The notes beneath the pieces were generated by a model. That model did not search any database. It saw nothing but the letters and a program-made list of their open reading frames with translations, and was not told where the DNA came from. The translations under genes were made by a program, and so were the position numbers. A DNA stretch of 64,000 nt from Scytonematopsis contorta HA4267-MV1 (GTDB lineage Bacteria; Cyanobacteriota; Cyanobacteriia; Cyanobacteriales; Nostocaceae): positions 38,080 to 102,079 of the forward strand of contig JAHHIC010000061.1 of NCBI GenBank assembly GCA_019359035.1, given 5' to 3'. Below are positions 19,331-26,873 of this stretch, piece after piece; within the stretch, counting starts at the first letter, position 1; every line of letters starts with the position of its first letter.

Positions 19331-20155
19331 TTAATTTTGTAACTTACACCCACCAATGAGAAATAAACTAATACTATGTTGATAATCTCCACGTTCTTCA
19401 GCTTTCTTCAAATCCTCTAACCATCGATGACCTTCTTGTGCTGATATTACACCCATTTCTACAGCAGGTTCGATGTATTTTCGCACTAAAAAATTCTCAT
19501 GCTGAGCATCAATATTAGTATTAGTTACTTGTATTACTCTCATCGCAATTTTTACAAGTCCCAAGCGTTTATACAAAAGCATGAGATGCATTCCAATACG
19601 ACCATTACGAAAGTGATTACATCGCCGTTCAAGCAGCTTACAAGTCACCTGTTGACTACTACCTTGAATTTTTACACTCCCATAGTCTGGTTCTACAACT
19701 ACAATACGCCCTCCTGGTTTGGTTATCCGTAATATTTCTGCCAACGCCTTTTGTGGATTATCTAAATGCTGTAGTACCCGCTCAACTCGACAACAATCAA
19801 AGCTATTGTCTGGAAATTCTAAATTTTCAGCATCACATATATAAAACTCTGCTGGTAATTTCGATCCAGCAGAGCGTTGCTTTGCCTCTTCAATCATCGT
19901 GCTACTTTTATCTACGCCTACAAAGCGACCTTTGAATTCCATCACTTTGGCGATCGCTCGCACATCATCTCCGGTACCACACCCAACGTCAATTATCGAA
20001 TTCCCTGGCTCAACTTTTAGCAGAGAAAGCATTTCAGCTTTAATCCCTTGCCAAAGAGCACTTTCTCCAACCTTGTCTAATCGGCTGATATACTTTGTTG
20101 GATTACTACTATTGTCAACACCACTGTAGCCAGACTGATTATAGAGTTTTTGCAT
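19331..20155 (-). CDS. Class I SAM-dependent methyltransferase of the lasso cluster
   Basis: 274 residues. Motif I IIDVGCGTGDDVRAIAK (about 54-70), VGVDKSSTMIEEAK, FDCCRVERVLQHL and GGRIVVVEPDYGSV identify a UbiE/Methyltransf_11 type enzyme. The C-terminal part (about 175-270) resembles the small-molecule O-methyltransferase tail of that group. It sits between the HPr-kinase-like gene (47 bp) and the ABC transporter (23 bp), so it very likely belongs to the peptide cluster and may methylate the core or its modification. The target is unknown; known lasso methyltransferases act on the C-terminal carboxylate, which here may be occupied by kinase action on the last Ser. Confidence 0.8.
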   Translation of the reverse strand: MQKLYNQSGYSGVDNSSNPTKYISRLDKVGESALWQGIKAEMLSLLKVEPGNSIIDVGCGTGDDVRAIAKVMEFKGRFVGVDKSSTMIEEAKQRSAGSKLPAEFYICDAENLEFPDNSFDCCRVERVLQHLDNPQKALAEILRITKPGGRIVVVEPDYGSVKIQGSSQQVTCKLLERRCNHFRNGRIGMHLMLLYKRLGLVKIAMRVIQVTNTNIDAQHENFLVRKYIEPAVEMGVISAQEGHRWLEDLKKAEERGDYQHSISLFLIGGCKLQN

Positions 20156-20202
20156 TTTTAAATAGTTCCTTAGCTAATCAAAGTGCCAAGAGCGAAACTT
20201 AA

Positions 20203-21183
20203 TTACATTTGAGCAGCAAAATTTTCTTCTACAAATCTTACAGTCTCACCAAGCAAAGAAAGCTCTTTTGGTCGTACCAACTCATAAATTGAAACGAGCT
20301 TTGTTAGTTGAGTTAACTGACGGAAATAAGCTGCTCTGTCTACTTTTAGTAACTCGTCACCAAATCTGGTCATATAAGAGTTACGAATTAGATAAGTAAA
20401 TACTTCTTGGAGTTGAAGAGGTTTAATTTCTAAAGCTTCACCTCGTCCAAGCACATAAATTTGCTTTAAAGGTCTGCTTGATTGCATAAAACCTTGATTT
20501 GGTCGGAAATCTCTTTTTTCTATACCAGGCACTAATAGAGGTAATTGTTCGGGGTTGTTTCCCAAAGTAGTTACCGCATCTGGCCAAAGTTTAAGTTGGG
20601 GAAACCCAGGCAAAATTACTGCGGATTCTTCGCTATGCAAGTCAACAGCAACAACATCATCAGCAATCAAATTGTGTCCTCGTGCGTGGAGATTTGCTGC
20701 TATTGTAGATTTACCCCATCCTTTATCGCCGATAAAAGCAACAGCAGAACCATTAATAGCAACTGCACTGGCATGAAGAGTCAGGTATCCTCTTTGATGG
20801 AGCAAAGTTCCAAGTGCTGCACCTAAAAGCAGAAGCCTTATCTTGCTTTCATCCGTATTTGGTTCTGGTTCAATAATAATTTCGTTACCATTACGGACGA
20901 GAAAAGTTCCAACTTCTCGTAGAAATAAATACATGCCATCATTTGTTAGCTGGTAACTATGTATGATGGATTTATCTTTTAATGGGCTTTGCTCTAATTT
21001 CCCATAGCGAATTACTACATCTGCTTCTGCATGATTACTAACTAGTAATTCTGGCAGATGTAGTACTGAATTAATTCTTAGCCCGTAGGCACTGTAACCG
21101 TATAGTTTTTCTTGTATTTGGGAATTAATACCCTCAAAGACAGGTAATACCTTTTTAGAGTTAAGCTCGTCAGTTAGTTTCAT
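20203..21183 (-). CDS. HPr-kinase-like lasso peptide kinase (PadeK/ThcoK type)
   Basis: 326 residues. A P-loop GDKGWGKST (152-160), a catalytic-type H137 in TLHASAV and the acidic pair in NLIADDVVAV (D175, D176) are the core of the HprK C-terminal kinase fold. The N-terminal part is unlike true HprK, and no HPr partner is nearby. Homologues in lasso clusters (PadeK, ThcoK) phosphorylate the side chain of the precursor's C-terminal Ser. Both precursors here end in Ser, which fits. The stop of the JmjC-like gene overlaps this start by 14 bp, so the two are translationally coupled. Confidence 0.82.
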   Translation of the reverse strand: MKLTDELNSKKVLPVFEGINSQIQEKLYGYSAYGLRINSVLHLPELLVSNHAEADVVIRYGKLEQSPLKDKSIIHSYQLTNDGMYLFLREVGTFLVRNGNEIIIEPEPNTDESKIRLLLLGAALGTLLHQRGYLTLHASAVAINGSAVAFIGDKGWGKSTIAANLHARGHNLIADDVVAVDLHSEESAVILPGFPQLKLWPDAVTTLGNNPEQLPLLVPGIEKRDFRPNQGFMQSSRPLKQIYVLGRGEALEIKPLQLQEVFTYLIRNSYMTRFGDELLKVDRAAYFRQLTQLTKLVSIYELVRPKELSLLGETVRFVEENFAAQM

Positions 21184-22429
21184 TCTTTTTATCCTCCTTG
21201 TCTAAAGTATTAGGAAAAGCAGTATTTATGCTTTCAATCTTTAGGAAGCCTTCCTGTATAAATGTGGTAGCTAGCTTAATTTTTCCTTCATTATTTATCA
21301 GTCCAGCTATTTCTTTAACCATAAAATTATCACTAGATAATATAGTGCTTAATGAAGGAGCTAAAAAAAACGGAAACTTTAACACTTTATCATAAAATTT
21401 TATATATATATTATTATTATTATTATCTTTTTCTGTTGTGAAAGTAATACTTTTTCTTGGCGACAATATAGTATTCAAATTTATCTGGTTAATTTGTAGC
21501 CAATCAGTAAAACGATTTTCATCTTCCGAGCGTTGGTCTATTCTGAATTTATCATGTTTTTTCTGTAATAAAGCATCTACATCTAAATTATCAATTAGAG
21601 ATTGGCAAAGTTTGCGAAACTCGTCTTTAAATAACTTTTTGCCATCATCATCGCTAAAACCGTGAGGAATAGCTTTTCTAAAAGCTTCATTGTCTTGAGC
21701 AAATGTAACAATTTCTCCTAGCAGTTCAAATCCATAAATAGGATTTAAGCCCAATGCAATGTGGATAGATGTCGAATCTGTAGTACAAGCTTGATGAATT
21801 AGCCCTCTAGGAATATATAAAAAGTCTCCAGGCTTTAACTCGACCTCAAATTTTGGTTCTCCCAAGGATTCAAATCCTGTCATTTGATAATTTTTGTTGC
21901 ATGGTAGTTTTACGGGAGAATCATATAAACGCCAAATTTTAGTCCCATCGATTTGTAATATAAAAACATCATGGTCATCAAAATGAGCCTCCAATCCTTG
22001 TGAGGTTGGAGGTGTTATATAGATATTTGTTTGGACTTTAAACTGGAACTCATTTTCCAGGTAGTTACAAAAATTTATTAATTTAGGAATAGATTTATGT
22101 ACGCCATTAATGACTAATGTAACACATTGGTTTAAGCAGTTAAATAATTTATTATTATCAACTATAAGTTGCTTAGAGTTATTAGATTTTTTTGTCCATT
22201 GTTCTGATTTGACTTTTTGCCCTTCTTTGACTAAGAAAATATTCTCATTGTCTACAATTAAATTTTTATTTTGTAAAAACAAGTCTATATCATTAACATT
22301 TAATATATCGTTGTAATACAAATCTTCTTCTCTAGATATATAAAGATATTTATTTTCCCAATATTCTTGAAAAAAAACTTCAGTACTATAGGGGTAAATA
22401 ATCTGTGCGAATTTAGAATATAACTTCAT
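21170..22429 (-). CDS. JmjC/cupin-4 (ROXA-like) oxygenase in the lasso cluster
   Basis: 419 residues. A double-stranded beta-helix core at about 130-240 has the iron site H149-x-D151 (EAHFDDHDVFILQIDG) and H212 (YIPRGLIHQA), as in cupin-4 Fe(II)/2-oxoglutarate hydroxylases that modify ribosomal proteins. The first part (EVFFQEYWENKYLYI) is the usual start of that family. The C-terminal 150 residues resemble the helical and winged-helix tail of ROXA enzymes. It is the first tailoring gene after the precursors and overlaps the kinase gene. Inference: it hydroxylates a residue of the lasso precursor or core. Its codon use is AT-richer than that of its neighbours. Confidence 0.8.
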   Translation of the reverse strand: MKLYSKFAQIIYPYSTEVFFQEYWENKYLYISREEDLYYNDILNVNDIDLFLQNKNLIVDNENIFLVKEGQKVKSEQWTKKSNNSKQLIVDNNKLFNCLNQCVTLVINGVHKSIPKLINFCNYLENEFQFKVQTNIYITPPTSQGLEAHFDDHDVFILQIDGTKIWRLYDSPVKLPCNKNYQMTGFESLGEPKFEVELKPGDFLYIPRGLIHQACTTDSTSIHIALGLNPIYGFELLGEIVTFAQDNEAFRKAIPHGFSDDDGKKLFKDEFRKLCQSLIDNLDVDALLQKKHDKFRIDQRSEDENRFTDWLQINQINLNTILSPRKSITFTTEKDNNNNNIYIKFYDKVLKFPFFLAPSLSTILSSDNFMVKEIAGLINNEGKIKLATTFIQEGFLKIESINTAFPNTLDKEDKKNETN

Positions 22430-22623
22430 AAGGAATATTATGTTAATTCTTAATTTTGACTTTTATCAATAGTTTCGTAGCCAGATAGGTAGATACAGCA
22501 TAAATTTTGACGAAATAATATTTATAGTGTGGCAAATGCATAATTAACGAATATAATAAGCCGGACGGGCTTGATGTCTGGGCGGACATTGAGACCCATC
22601 CCGCTTAGTATGTGTACCTGCTT

Positions 22624-22669
22624 TGTGTTAAGGCAAGATGTAAGTCAATTTATTCTTGCCTCAAACACA
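22624..22669 (-). promoter_or_regulatory. Stem-loop between precursor and tailoring genes
   Basis: TGTGTT-a-AGGCAAGA (22624-22638) pairs with TCTTGCCT-ca-AACACA (22654-22669), 14 bp broken by a small internal loop, with a 15-nt loop. On the minus strand it lies 43 bp past the stop of the left precursor. No T-run follows, so it may stabilise the precursor mRNA 3' end or dampen read-through rather than terminate fully. Confidence 0.55.
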
Positions 22670-22711
22670 CGTAAAGTAATTCAGAGATGAACTTAACGGG
22701 ACATTACTTAA

Positions 22712-22864
22712 CTATGAGGTAATGTCGGTGATACCGTTAGGACCAAGGGGTGTACCGAAAGGTACGTCCACGCGGAATGCGGGACCACCTTGTTGGGTAA
22801 TGGTTTCTACGGAACCGTGAACAACGAGTTCAGGTGCAACGTAAGTTTTTTTGTCAGCGTTCAT
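22712..22864 (-). CDS. Lasso peptide precursor (second copy in transcription order)
   Basis: 50 residues. The leader holds the lasso pattern Y8-x2-P11-x-L13-x3-G17-x5-T23 (KKTYVAPELVVHGSVETIT). The core probably starts at G26 (GGPAFRVDVPFG), with Asp33 as core position 8 for the macrolactam, then TPLGPNGITDITS, ending in Ser. AAGGAG lies about 7 bp before the ATG, a strong ribosome site. It differs from the other copy only at residues 2 (Asn) and 9 (Val); the cores are identical. A T at -2 would put the start at Gln25, so the cleavage site is uncertain. It is followed by a stem-loop and then the oxygenase gene. Confidence 0.88.
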   Translation of the reverse strand: MNADKKTYVAPELVVHGSVETITQQGGPAFRVDVPFGTPLGPNGITDITS

Positions 22865-22932
22865 TGTTTTCTCCTTAAGCTTAGTTGTTTGTTGGGAAGG
22901 TTTTTACTTCCAGATTAGTCAGCGTCAAATGC

Positions 22933-23035
22933 TAAGCTGTTCCACATTTAATTTGCATGTTCGGGCGGTTCGGGATGGCCACCCCACAAGAGTGAGATAA
23001 ATTTACACTATGCAGTTTAGATGCGGAACAGCTTA
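22933..23035. mobile_element. Small TA-flanked inverted-repeat element between the two precursors
   Basis: Outer ends TAAGCTGTTCC (left) and GGAACAGCTTA (right) are perfect inverted repeats, and about 26 bp match with 6 mismatches. TA at both borders is the target mark of IS630/Tc1-type elements. The interior includes a copy of the dispersed GGGCGG...CCACCCCACAAGAG motif. A related but worn left end occurs at 31550 (TAAGCTGTTCCCC). It is non-coding. Confidence 0.6.
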
Positions 23036-23040
23036 TCGAA

Positions 23041-23193
23041 CTACGAGGTAATGTCGGTGATACCGTTAGGACCAAGGGGTGTACCGAAAGGTACGTCCAC
23101 GCGGAATGCGGGACCACCTTGTTGGGTAATGGTTTCTACGGAACCGTGAACAACGAGTTCAGGTGCAATGTAGGTTTTTTTGTCAGCTTTCAT
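23041..23193 (-). CDS. Lasso peptide precursor (first copy in transcription order)
   Basis: 50 residues starting MKADKKTYIAPELVVHG, with the same Y8/P11/L13/G17/T23 leader pattern, and the same core as the second copy (GGPAFRVDVPFG then TPLGPNGITDITS). AAGGAG lies about 7 bp before the ATG. The gene is 167 bp downstream of the cyclase stop and 176 bp upstream of the second precursor. Cores identical at the DNA level except at the last codons suggest recent duplication or gene conversion. The product is threaded and closed by B1/B2/C, probably Gly1 to Asp8, leaving a 17-residue tail that ends in Ser. Confidence 0.88.
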   Translation of the reverse strand: MKADKKTYIAPELVVHGSVETITQQGGPAFRVDVPFGTPLGPNGITDITS

Positions 23194-23228
23194 CGTTTTC
23201 TCCTTGTTTTTGTTTGTTTGGGAGATTT

Positions 23229-23357
23229 TTACTCCCCAATACAGCCTTTTGGAATTTCTACCTTGCGGAAGAAACCTTTAGCCAAGCTGTGCTGTTGGAT
23301 GTTTTTGTGAAACTCTCCAACAGGACAACCATCTAAGGTTTTGTCCCAAACGCTCAA
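23229..23357 (-). CDS. Possible small ORF coupled to the cyclase stop (42 residues)
   Basis: In frame with the cyclase, 3 bp past its TAA stop, a TTG opens 42 codons reading LSVWDKTLDGCPVGEF, then HKNIQQHSLAKGFFRKVEIP and KGCIGE before a stop. The composition looks protein-like and has two Cys. No ribosome site is visible, so it would depend on re-initiation or stop read-through. It could be a lost C-terminal tail of the cyclase, a separate small protein, or chance. Confidence 0.35.
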   Translation of the reverse strand: MSVWDKTLDGCPVGEFHKNIQQHSLAKGFFRKVEIPKGCIGE

Positions 23358-23360
23358 GGG

Positions 23361-25298
23361 TTAAGAATGCAAACCCGTGTAATTTAACCATAGGGCTAAG
23401 TTCAAAGCCTTCCAAGTTATAATTGCATCATCATCATTAGCGTTCTCTTCAATAAATCTTTGGCAAGCTTGACTGACAGCTTCCGTCTGTACGTACTCTT
23501 CAATAGAATTTGCTCCAAAAGTAACAATTTTCTCTAAGCGTTGTCGCTCAAACTTTAACATTCCATAATCAAAGCTATGAGCTAAATTAGCTTTGCCACC
23601 TCGCCATTGAATTTCACGTGGTAGAATACCTTCCATGCCGCGACGCAAGACTGCACGAGTCCATCCTTGAGACATTTTCTGATTCGCGGGCAGAGATAAA
23701 CAAAATTCCACCAATCGTTTGTCCCAAAATGGGTAGCGTTGTTCAATGCCAAATGCTGCTGAGCTACGGTCAAGAATTTCCAGAGTGTAAGGTAAAGCAC
23801 CAGAAGTCAAAGTTATATAATGATGGTGTCTTTGATTTAGCAAAGGAACATTACGTCCAGACATTAACTCCTCAGACCGCTCTTCGATGCCCATTTTCTT
23901 AAAGAAAGCGGTGTTGAATATTAGATTTTCGGACGATTCTTTAACTTTCGAGCGCGCTTCTTTTTGAGATGCAACGTGCCACAATTTGTAAGCGAAGCTG
24001 AGAGAACGATGTTTCCGAACGTGCTTAAGTATCACATAATTTTTGACGTAGGGCCACAATGCTTGGCGGAAAGAAAAGTCAAAATTTCTTGCAAACCCAT
24101 GAGTTTCTTGACAGAGGCTTAACCATCGTCCTTTAACTGCTAGCTCTGCTAAATAACCGACACCGTGTGAAACTACGTTATCTCCATCAAAACCATCGAG
24201 CATTACGCGGACATTATGACTTTTGGCAAGACGATTTATGTTCCAATTAATATATGAGTTAAAACCTAAAATCGGTTCATCTTGATGCCAAAATACTTTG
24301 TCTATATCGGATAGAGGACTTACTGTATCTCCATGAAAGAAGTGCCCAATAATTTCTCCCTGTCCCAAAACTGCCTGAATGTAAGCTCTTTCGTCTGATT
24401 TTGGAACCTCATCAAACACAGCTGAGTAACTATGCAAAGGTTTTTGCCCGTTTTCGGTGAGGATTTTTCTTGCCATACAGGTGATGGAAGATGAGTCCAA
24501 TCCACCGCTTAACATCGAGCCAATGGGAAAGGCACTACGTAAACGACAACGTACAGCTTCCGCAAAAATTTCCCGAAATTTCTCTGCGTATTCTTGGTCT
24601 GATTTCAGGATTAGTTCGCGTTCTGGGTTCAAAGACCAATAGCACTTAATTTTTAACCCTACAGAATTGATTACCATACTGCAAGCAGCAGGAAGTCGAA
24701 AAATATCTTGGTAGAATGTGACAGCCTCATCTTCTAGTTCGCTTGCCAAATAGTCACCCACCCTAACTTCATTTAGTAAACGCGGTACTTTTGGCACACA
24801 TAAAAGTGCTTTTACTTCACTAGCAAAAGTGAAAAGTTGCTTACTGTAATGATAGTAGAATGGTTTGATGCCAAAATGGTCCCTGGCGCAAAACAACTTT
24901 TGCTCGCGTTCATCCCAAATTGTAAATGCAAAGTCTCCCAACAAATACTCCGGACAGCGTTCACCCCACTTGAGATAAGCCCCTAATATCAGTTGGCTAT
25001 CCGTTATTTTTTCAGATGGAAAGTTTGTCAACTGTAACGCAGAGATTAATTCTTGGCGATTATCTATGCGAGCATCAGAAGTAATCACGAACTTTTTACT
25101 TGGATGAACAAGTGGCAACTTTTCCAGAAATGATTCGGAGGTAGTCCAAAGCATCCGGTGTCCGAAACCAACACACCCATTAACCCAAGTGTCAGCTCTG
25201 TCTGGACCCCGATGTGCAAGGGTATCTACCATCCGTCTCAAGTCTTGCCCGGTAACAGGGCGACCATCAAGATAGTAAATTCCCATAATTCCGCTCAT
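23361..25298 (-). CDS. Lasso cyclase, asparagine synthetase-like (protein C)
   Basis: 645 residues. The N-terminal glutaminase-like domain (1-215) begins MSGIMG, so the catalytic Cys2 of AsnB is absent, as in lasso cyclases that need no ammonia. The synthetase domain has the PP-loop LSGGLDSSS (264-272) and GFDGDNVVSHG. The enzyme adenylates the ring-forming acidic side chain of the core (here probably Asp8) so that the Gly1 amine can close the macrolactam. Its start overlaps the B2 stop by 4 bp (ATGA), so the two are translationally coupled. The two precursors follow directly. Confidence 0.9.
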   Translation of the reverse strand: MSGIMGIYYLDGRPVTGQDLRRMVDTLAHRGPDRADTWVNGCVGFGHRMLWTTSESFLEKLPLVHPSKKFVITSDARIDNRQELISALQLTNFPSEKITDSQLILGAYLKWGERCPEYLLGDFAFTIWDEREQKLFCARDHFGIKPFYYHYSKQLFTFASEVKALLCVPKVPRLLNEVRVGDYLASELEDEAVTFYQDIFRLPAACSMVINSVGLKIKCYWSLNPERELILKSDQEYAEKFREIFAEAVRCRLRSAFPIGSMLSGGLDSSSITCMARKILTENGQKPLHSYSAVFDEVPKSDERAYIQAVLGQGEIIGHFFHGDTVSPLSDIDKVFWHQDEPILGFNSYINWNINRLAKSHNVRVMLDGFDGDNVVSHGVGYLAELAVKGRWLSLCQETHGFARNFDFSFRQALWPYVKNYVILKHVRKHRSLSFAYKLWHVASQKEARSKVKESSENLIFNTAFFKKMGIEERSEELMSGRNVPLLNQRHHHYITLTSGALPYTLEILDRSSAAFGIEQRYPFWDKRLVEFCLSLPANQKMSQGWTRAVLRRGMEGILPREIQWRGGKANLAHSFDYGMLKFERQRLEKIVTFGANSIEEYVQTEAVSQACQRFIEENANDDDAIITWKALNLALWLNYTGLHS

Positions 25299-25729
25299 AG
25301 TTTCACTCCTTCGAGGGATGGTAGTGGGATAAACTTATAAAGGTCTGGGAGATTGCCAATTACAACCCGTCCTCGATGTTCAATCCAAGCGTGTGCTTCT
25401 AGGTTGTCTTTTTCACCTTTAGTAACACCGATACGTAGTGAATAAGAGTAGTTATTGTGACTCATTAATAATTGGCAAGTAAAGGCGCGAGCCAAACATT
25501 TTACACCTGGCATACAACGGCTAGCTGCGTTTACAGCCCAGACGATTTTGCTTACAGAAAATTGTTGCGATTTAACCTTTGACTGAGTAGCTTTTGTTAA
25601 CAGTTTTAGCAACTTTCGGAATGGCAGTAACCATAATCCAAGTCTAATAGCTCCTAATAAAACTAAAGCATCCAACAGCAAACGGCGTTCGCACCACGGT
25701 AGACAAGCAAGTTTACGCAGTTGTCTCAT
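25295..25729 (-). CDS. Lasso peptide leader protease (B2, transglutaminase-like)
   Basis: From the ATG at 25729, 144 residues. An N-terminal hydrophobic segment (about 17-37) precedes the protease domain with candidate nucleophile C78 (GVKCLARAFTCQLL) and H113 (LEAHAWIEHRG); the third residue may be D129. This is the short stand-alone B2 form of McjB-type proteases that remove the leader. GAGG lies about 7 bp before this ATG, better than the in-frame TTG at 25741. It overlaps the B1 end by 17 bp and the cyclase start by 4 bp. Confidence 0.88.
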   Translation of the reverse strand: MRQLRKLACLPWCERRLLLDALVLLGAIRLGLWLLPFRKLLKLLTKATQSKVKSQQFSVSKIVWAVNAASRCMPGVKCLARAFTCQLLMSHNNYSYSLRIGVTKGEKDNLEAHAWIEHRGRVVIGNLPDLYKFIPLPSLEGVKL

Positions 25730-26027
25730 GGCTAACCTCAATTAGCCCAGCAGCAAGTAAATTGCTAAGTAATGCTACTAGGTCATTTAGACAAACTGAC
25801 GGTTCAACATCGTACTCTTGCAAAAGTACTTCTTTAATATCAGACACAGCCTTTGGTTGTTGAATTAATTCCCAAATACGCACTCCCACATTACTCAAGC
25901 TGTGATAAACGCCTGTGTTTATATTTAGGATTACAGTTTCACCACCAAGGTCTGAAGAAATTTGTCCAGCAGTGGCTGCTACTGTAGATGACTCTAAAAT
26001 TGCTTGTTCAACTTGTTGTAAATTCAT
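25713..26027 (-). CDS. Lasso RRE protein (B1, PqqD family)
   Basis: From the ATG at 26027, 104 residues. The order GETVILNINTGVYHSLSNVG then IWELIQQP and a C-terminal helical part (LVALLSNLLAAGLIEV) is the PqqD winged-helix RiPP recognition element. It binds the leader (the Y/P/L/G pattern) and presents it to B2. The frame continues upstream to a TTG at 26138, but those 37 residues lie outside the usual PqqD length, so I prefer the ATG. It is the first gene of the B1-B2-C-A-A set. Confidence 0.85.
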   Translation of the reverse strand: MNLQQVEQAILESSTVAATAGQISSDLGGETVILNINTGVYHSLSNVGVRIWELIQQPKAVSDIKEVLLQEYDVEPSVCLNDLVALLSNLLAAGLIEVSHETTA

Positions 26028-26873
26028 ACTTTTAAAGTTACCTAGTCTTAGTGTAATTTTCGAGTGTGCTGTATATTTTTTCAGGTTAATTAAGTAATAA
26101 TCCGGAGAAAATTTAAGAATTTTATCGCTTTTGTTCAAAGGTGATTTGAAGTTAAATAAGGAATGTGGATTGAATAAAGTGCAAAACTTGGTTTAAAGGC
26201 TTTTAAATACTAAGGTTAGCCTCAGAACAAGATTTGTAGGTTAATAAATTCACGTTCCTAAATTCCTAATTTCCTGAAAAAAATCAGGCTTTTAAAAGTC
26301 TGTTAGCTTGCATTCTGACGAAGAAGTAGAAGCAGTTTTAAAAGTTAAAATAATTACAATCTTCTTTAAGTAACTGCATTCGTTTAACAGTGGTAGATTG
26401 TCTTAATAAATTCCTTAAAATCGCAGCCCTAGTACAAAATATTCGCAAACTTGAATTACAGTTTTATTTTAAGCAGTAGTAAATTGAGTTCAATCAAGCG
26501 TACTGAGTGAAAAATTATTTACGTATGCATTTATTGTAATATACACACGTCTAGCGCTGTTTGAGTAAGGTTTATCAAAAAAACACAAATAGCTTTACAT
26601 TTTCTAAACTTTTATTAATTGCTTATTTTCTCTTAAAAAATTATATATGTAAGCGTTGTTTAAATCATTACAATCAAATCATATTTTTTCACTGTTTGAT
26701 GTATAAATGATTAGTAAGTACATAGTAAAGTTACCGGATGTGGATTTTTGGTAAAAGAAAAGAAGTTAAGGATGCTACAAGATAATTGGTAGCATCCTTC
26801 TTAATAATATATGGCGATTTTCAGTTGAGTAATGAGTCGGGTGGATACCCACCCAGATTTTTCAAATTTGCTA
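26028..26873. other. Intergenic region before the lasso core genes
   Basis: About 850 AT-rich bp between the upstream ABC transporter and B1. It carries the transporter's terminator at 26768-26799; past that I see no coding frame. The promoter of the B1-B2-C-A operon probably lies here, but no clear -35/-10 pair stands out. Confidence 0.5.
26752..26799 (-). terminator. Rho-independent terminator after the ABC transporter at 26874
   Basis: The stem AAGGATGCTAC (26768-26778) with GTAGCATCCTT (26789-26799), 11 bp perfect with a 10-nt loop, is followed on the minus strand by TTAACTTCTTTTC. It separates the upstream ABC transporter from the B1 transcription unit. Confidence 0.8.

Noticed and set aside
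23119..23310. Plus-strand frame across the precursor region
   Set aside because: It is the antisense of the first precursor and its ribosome site; the minus-strand reading has the lasso leader pattern.
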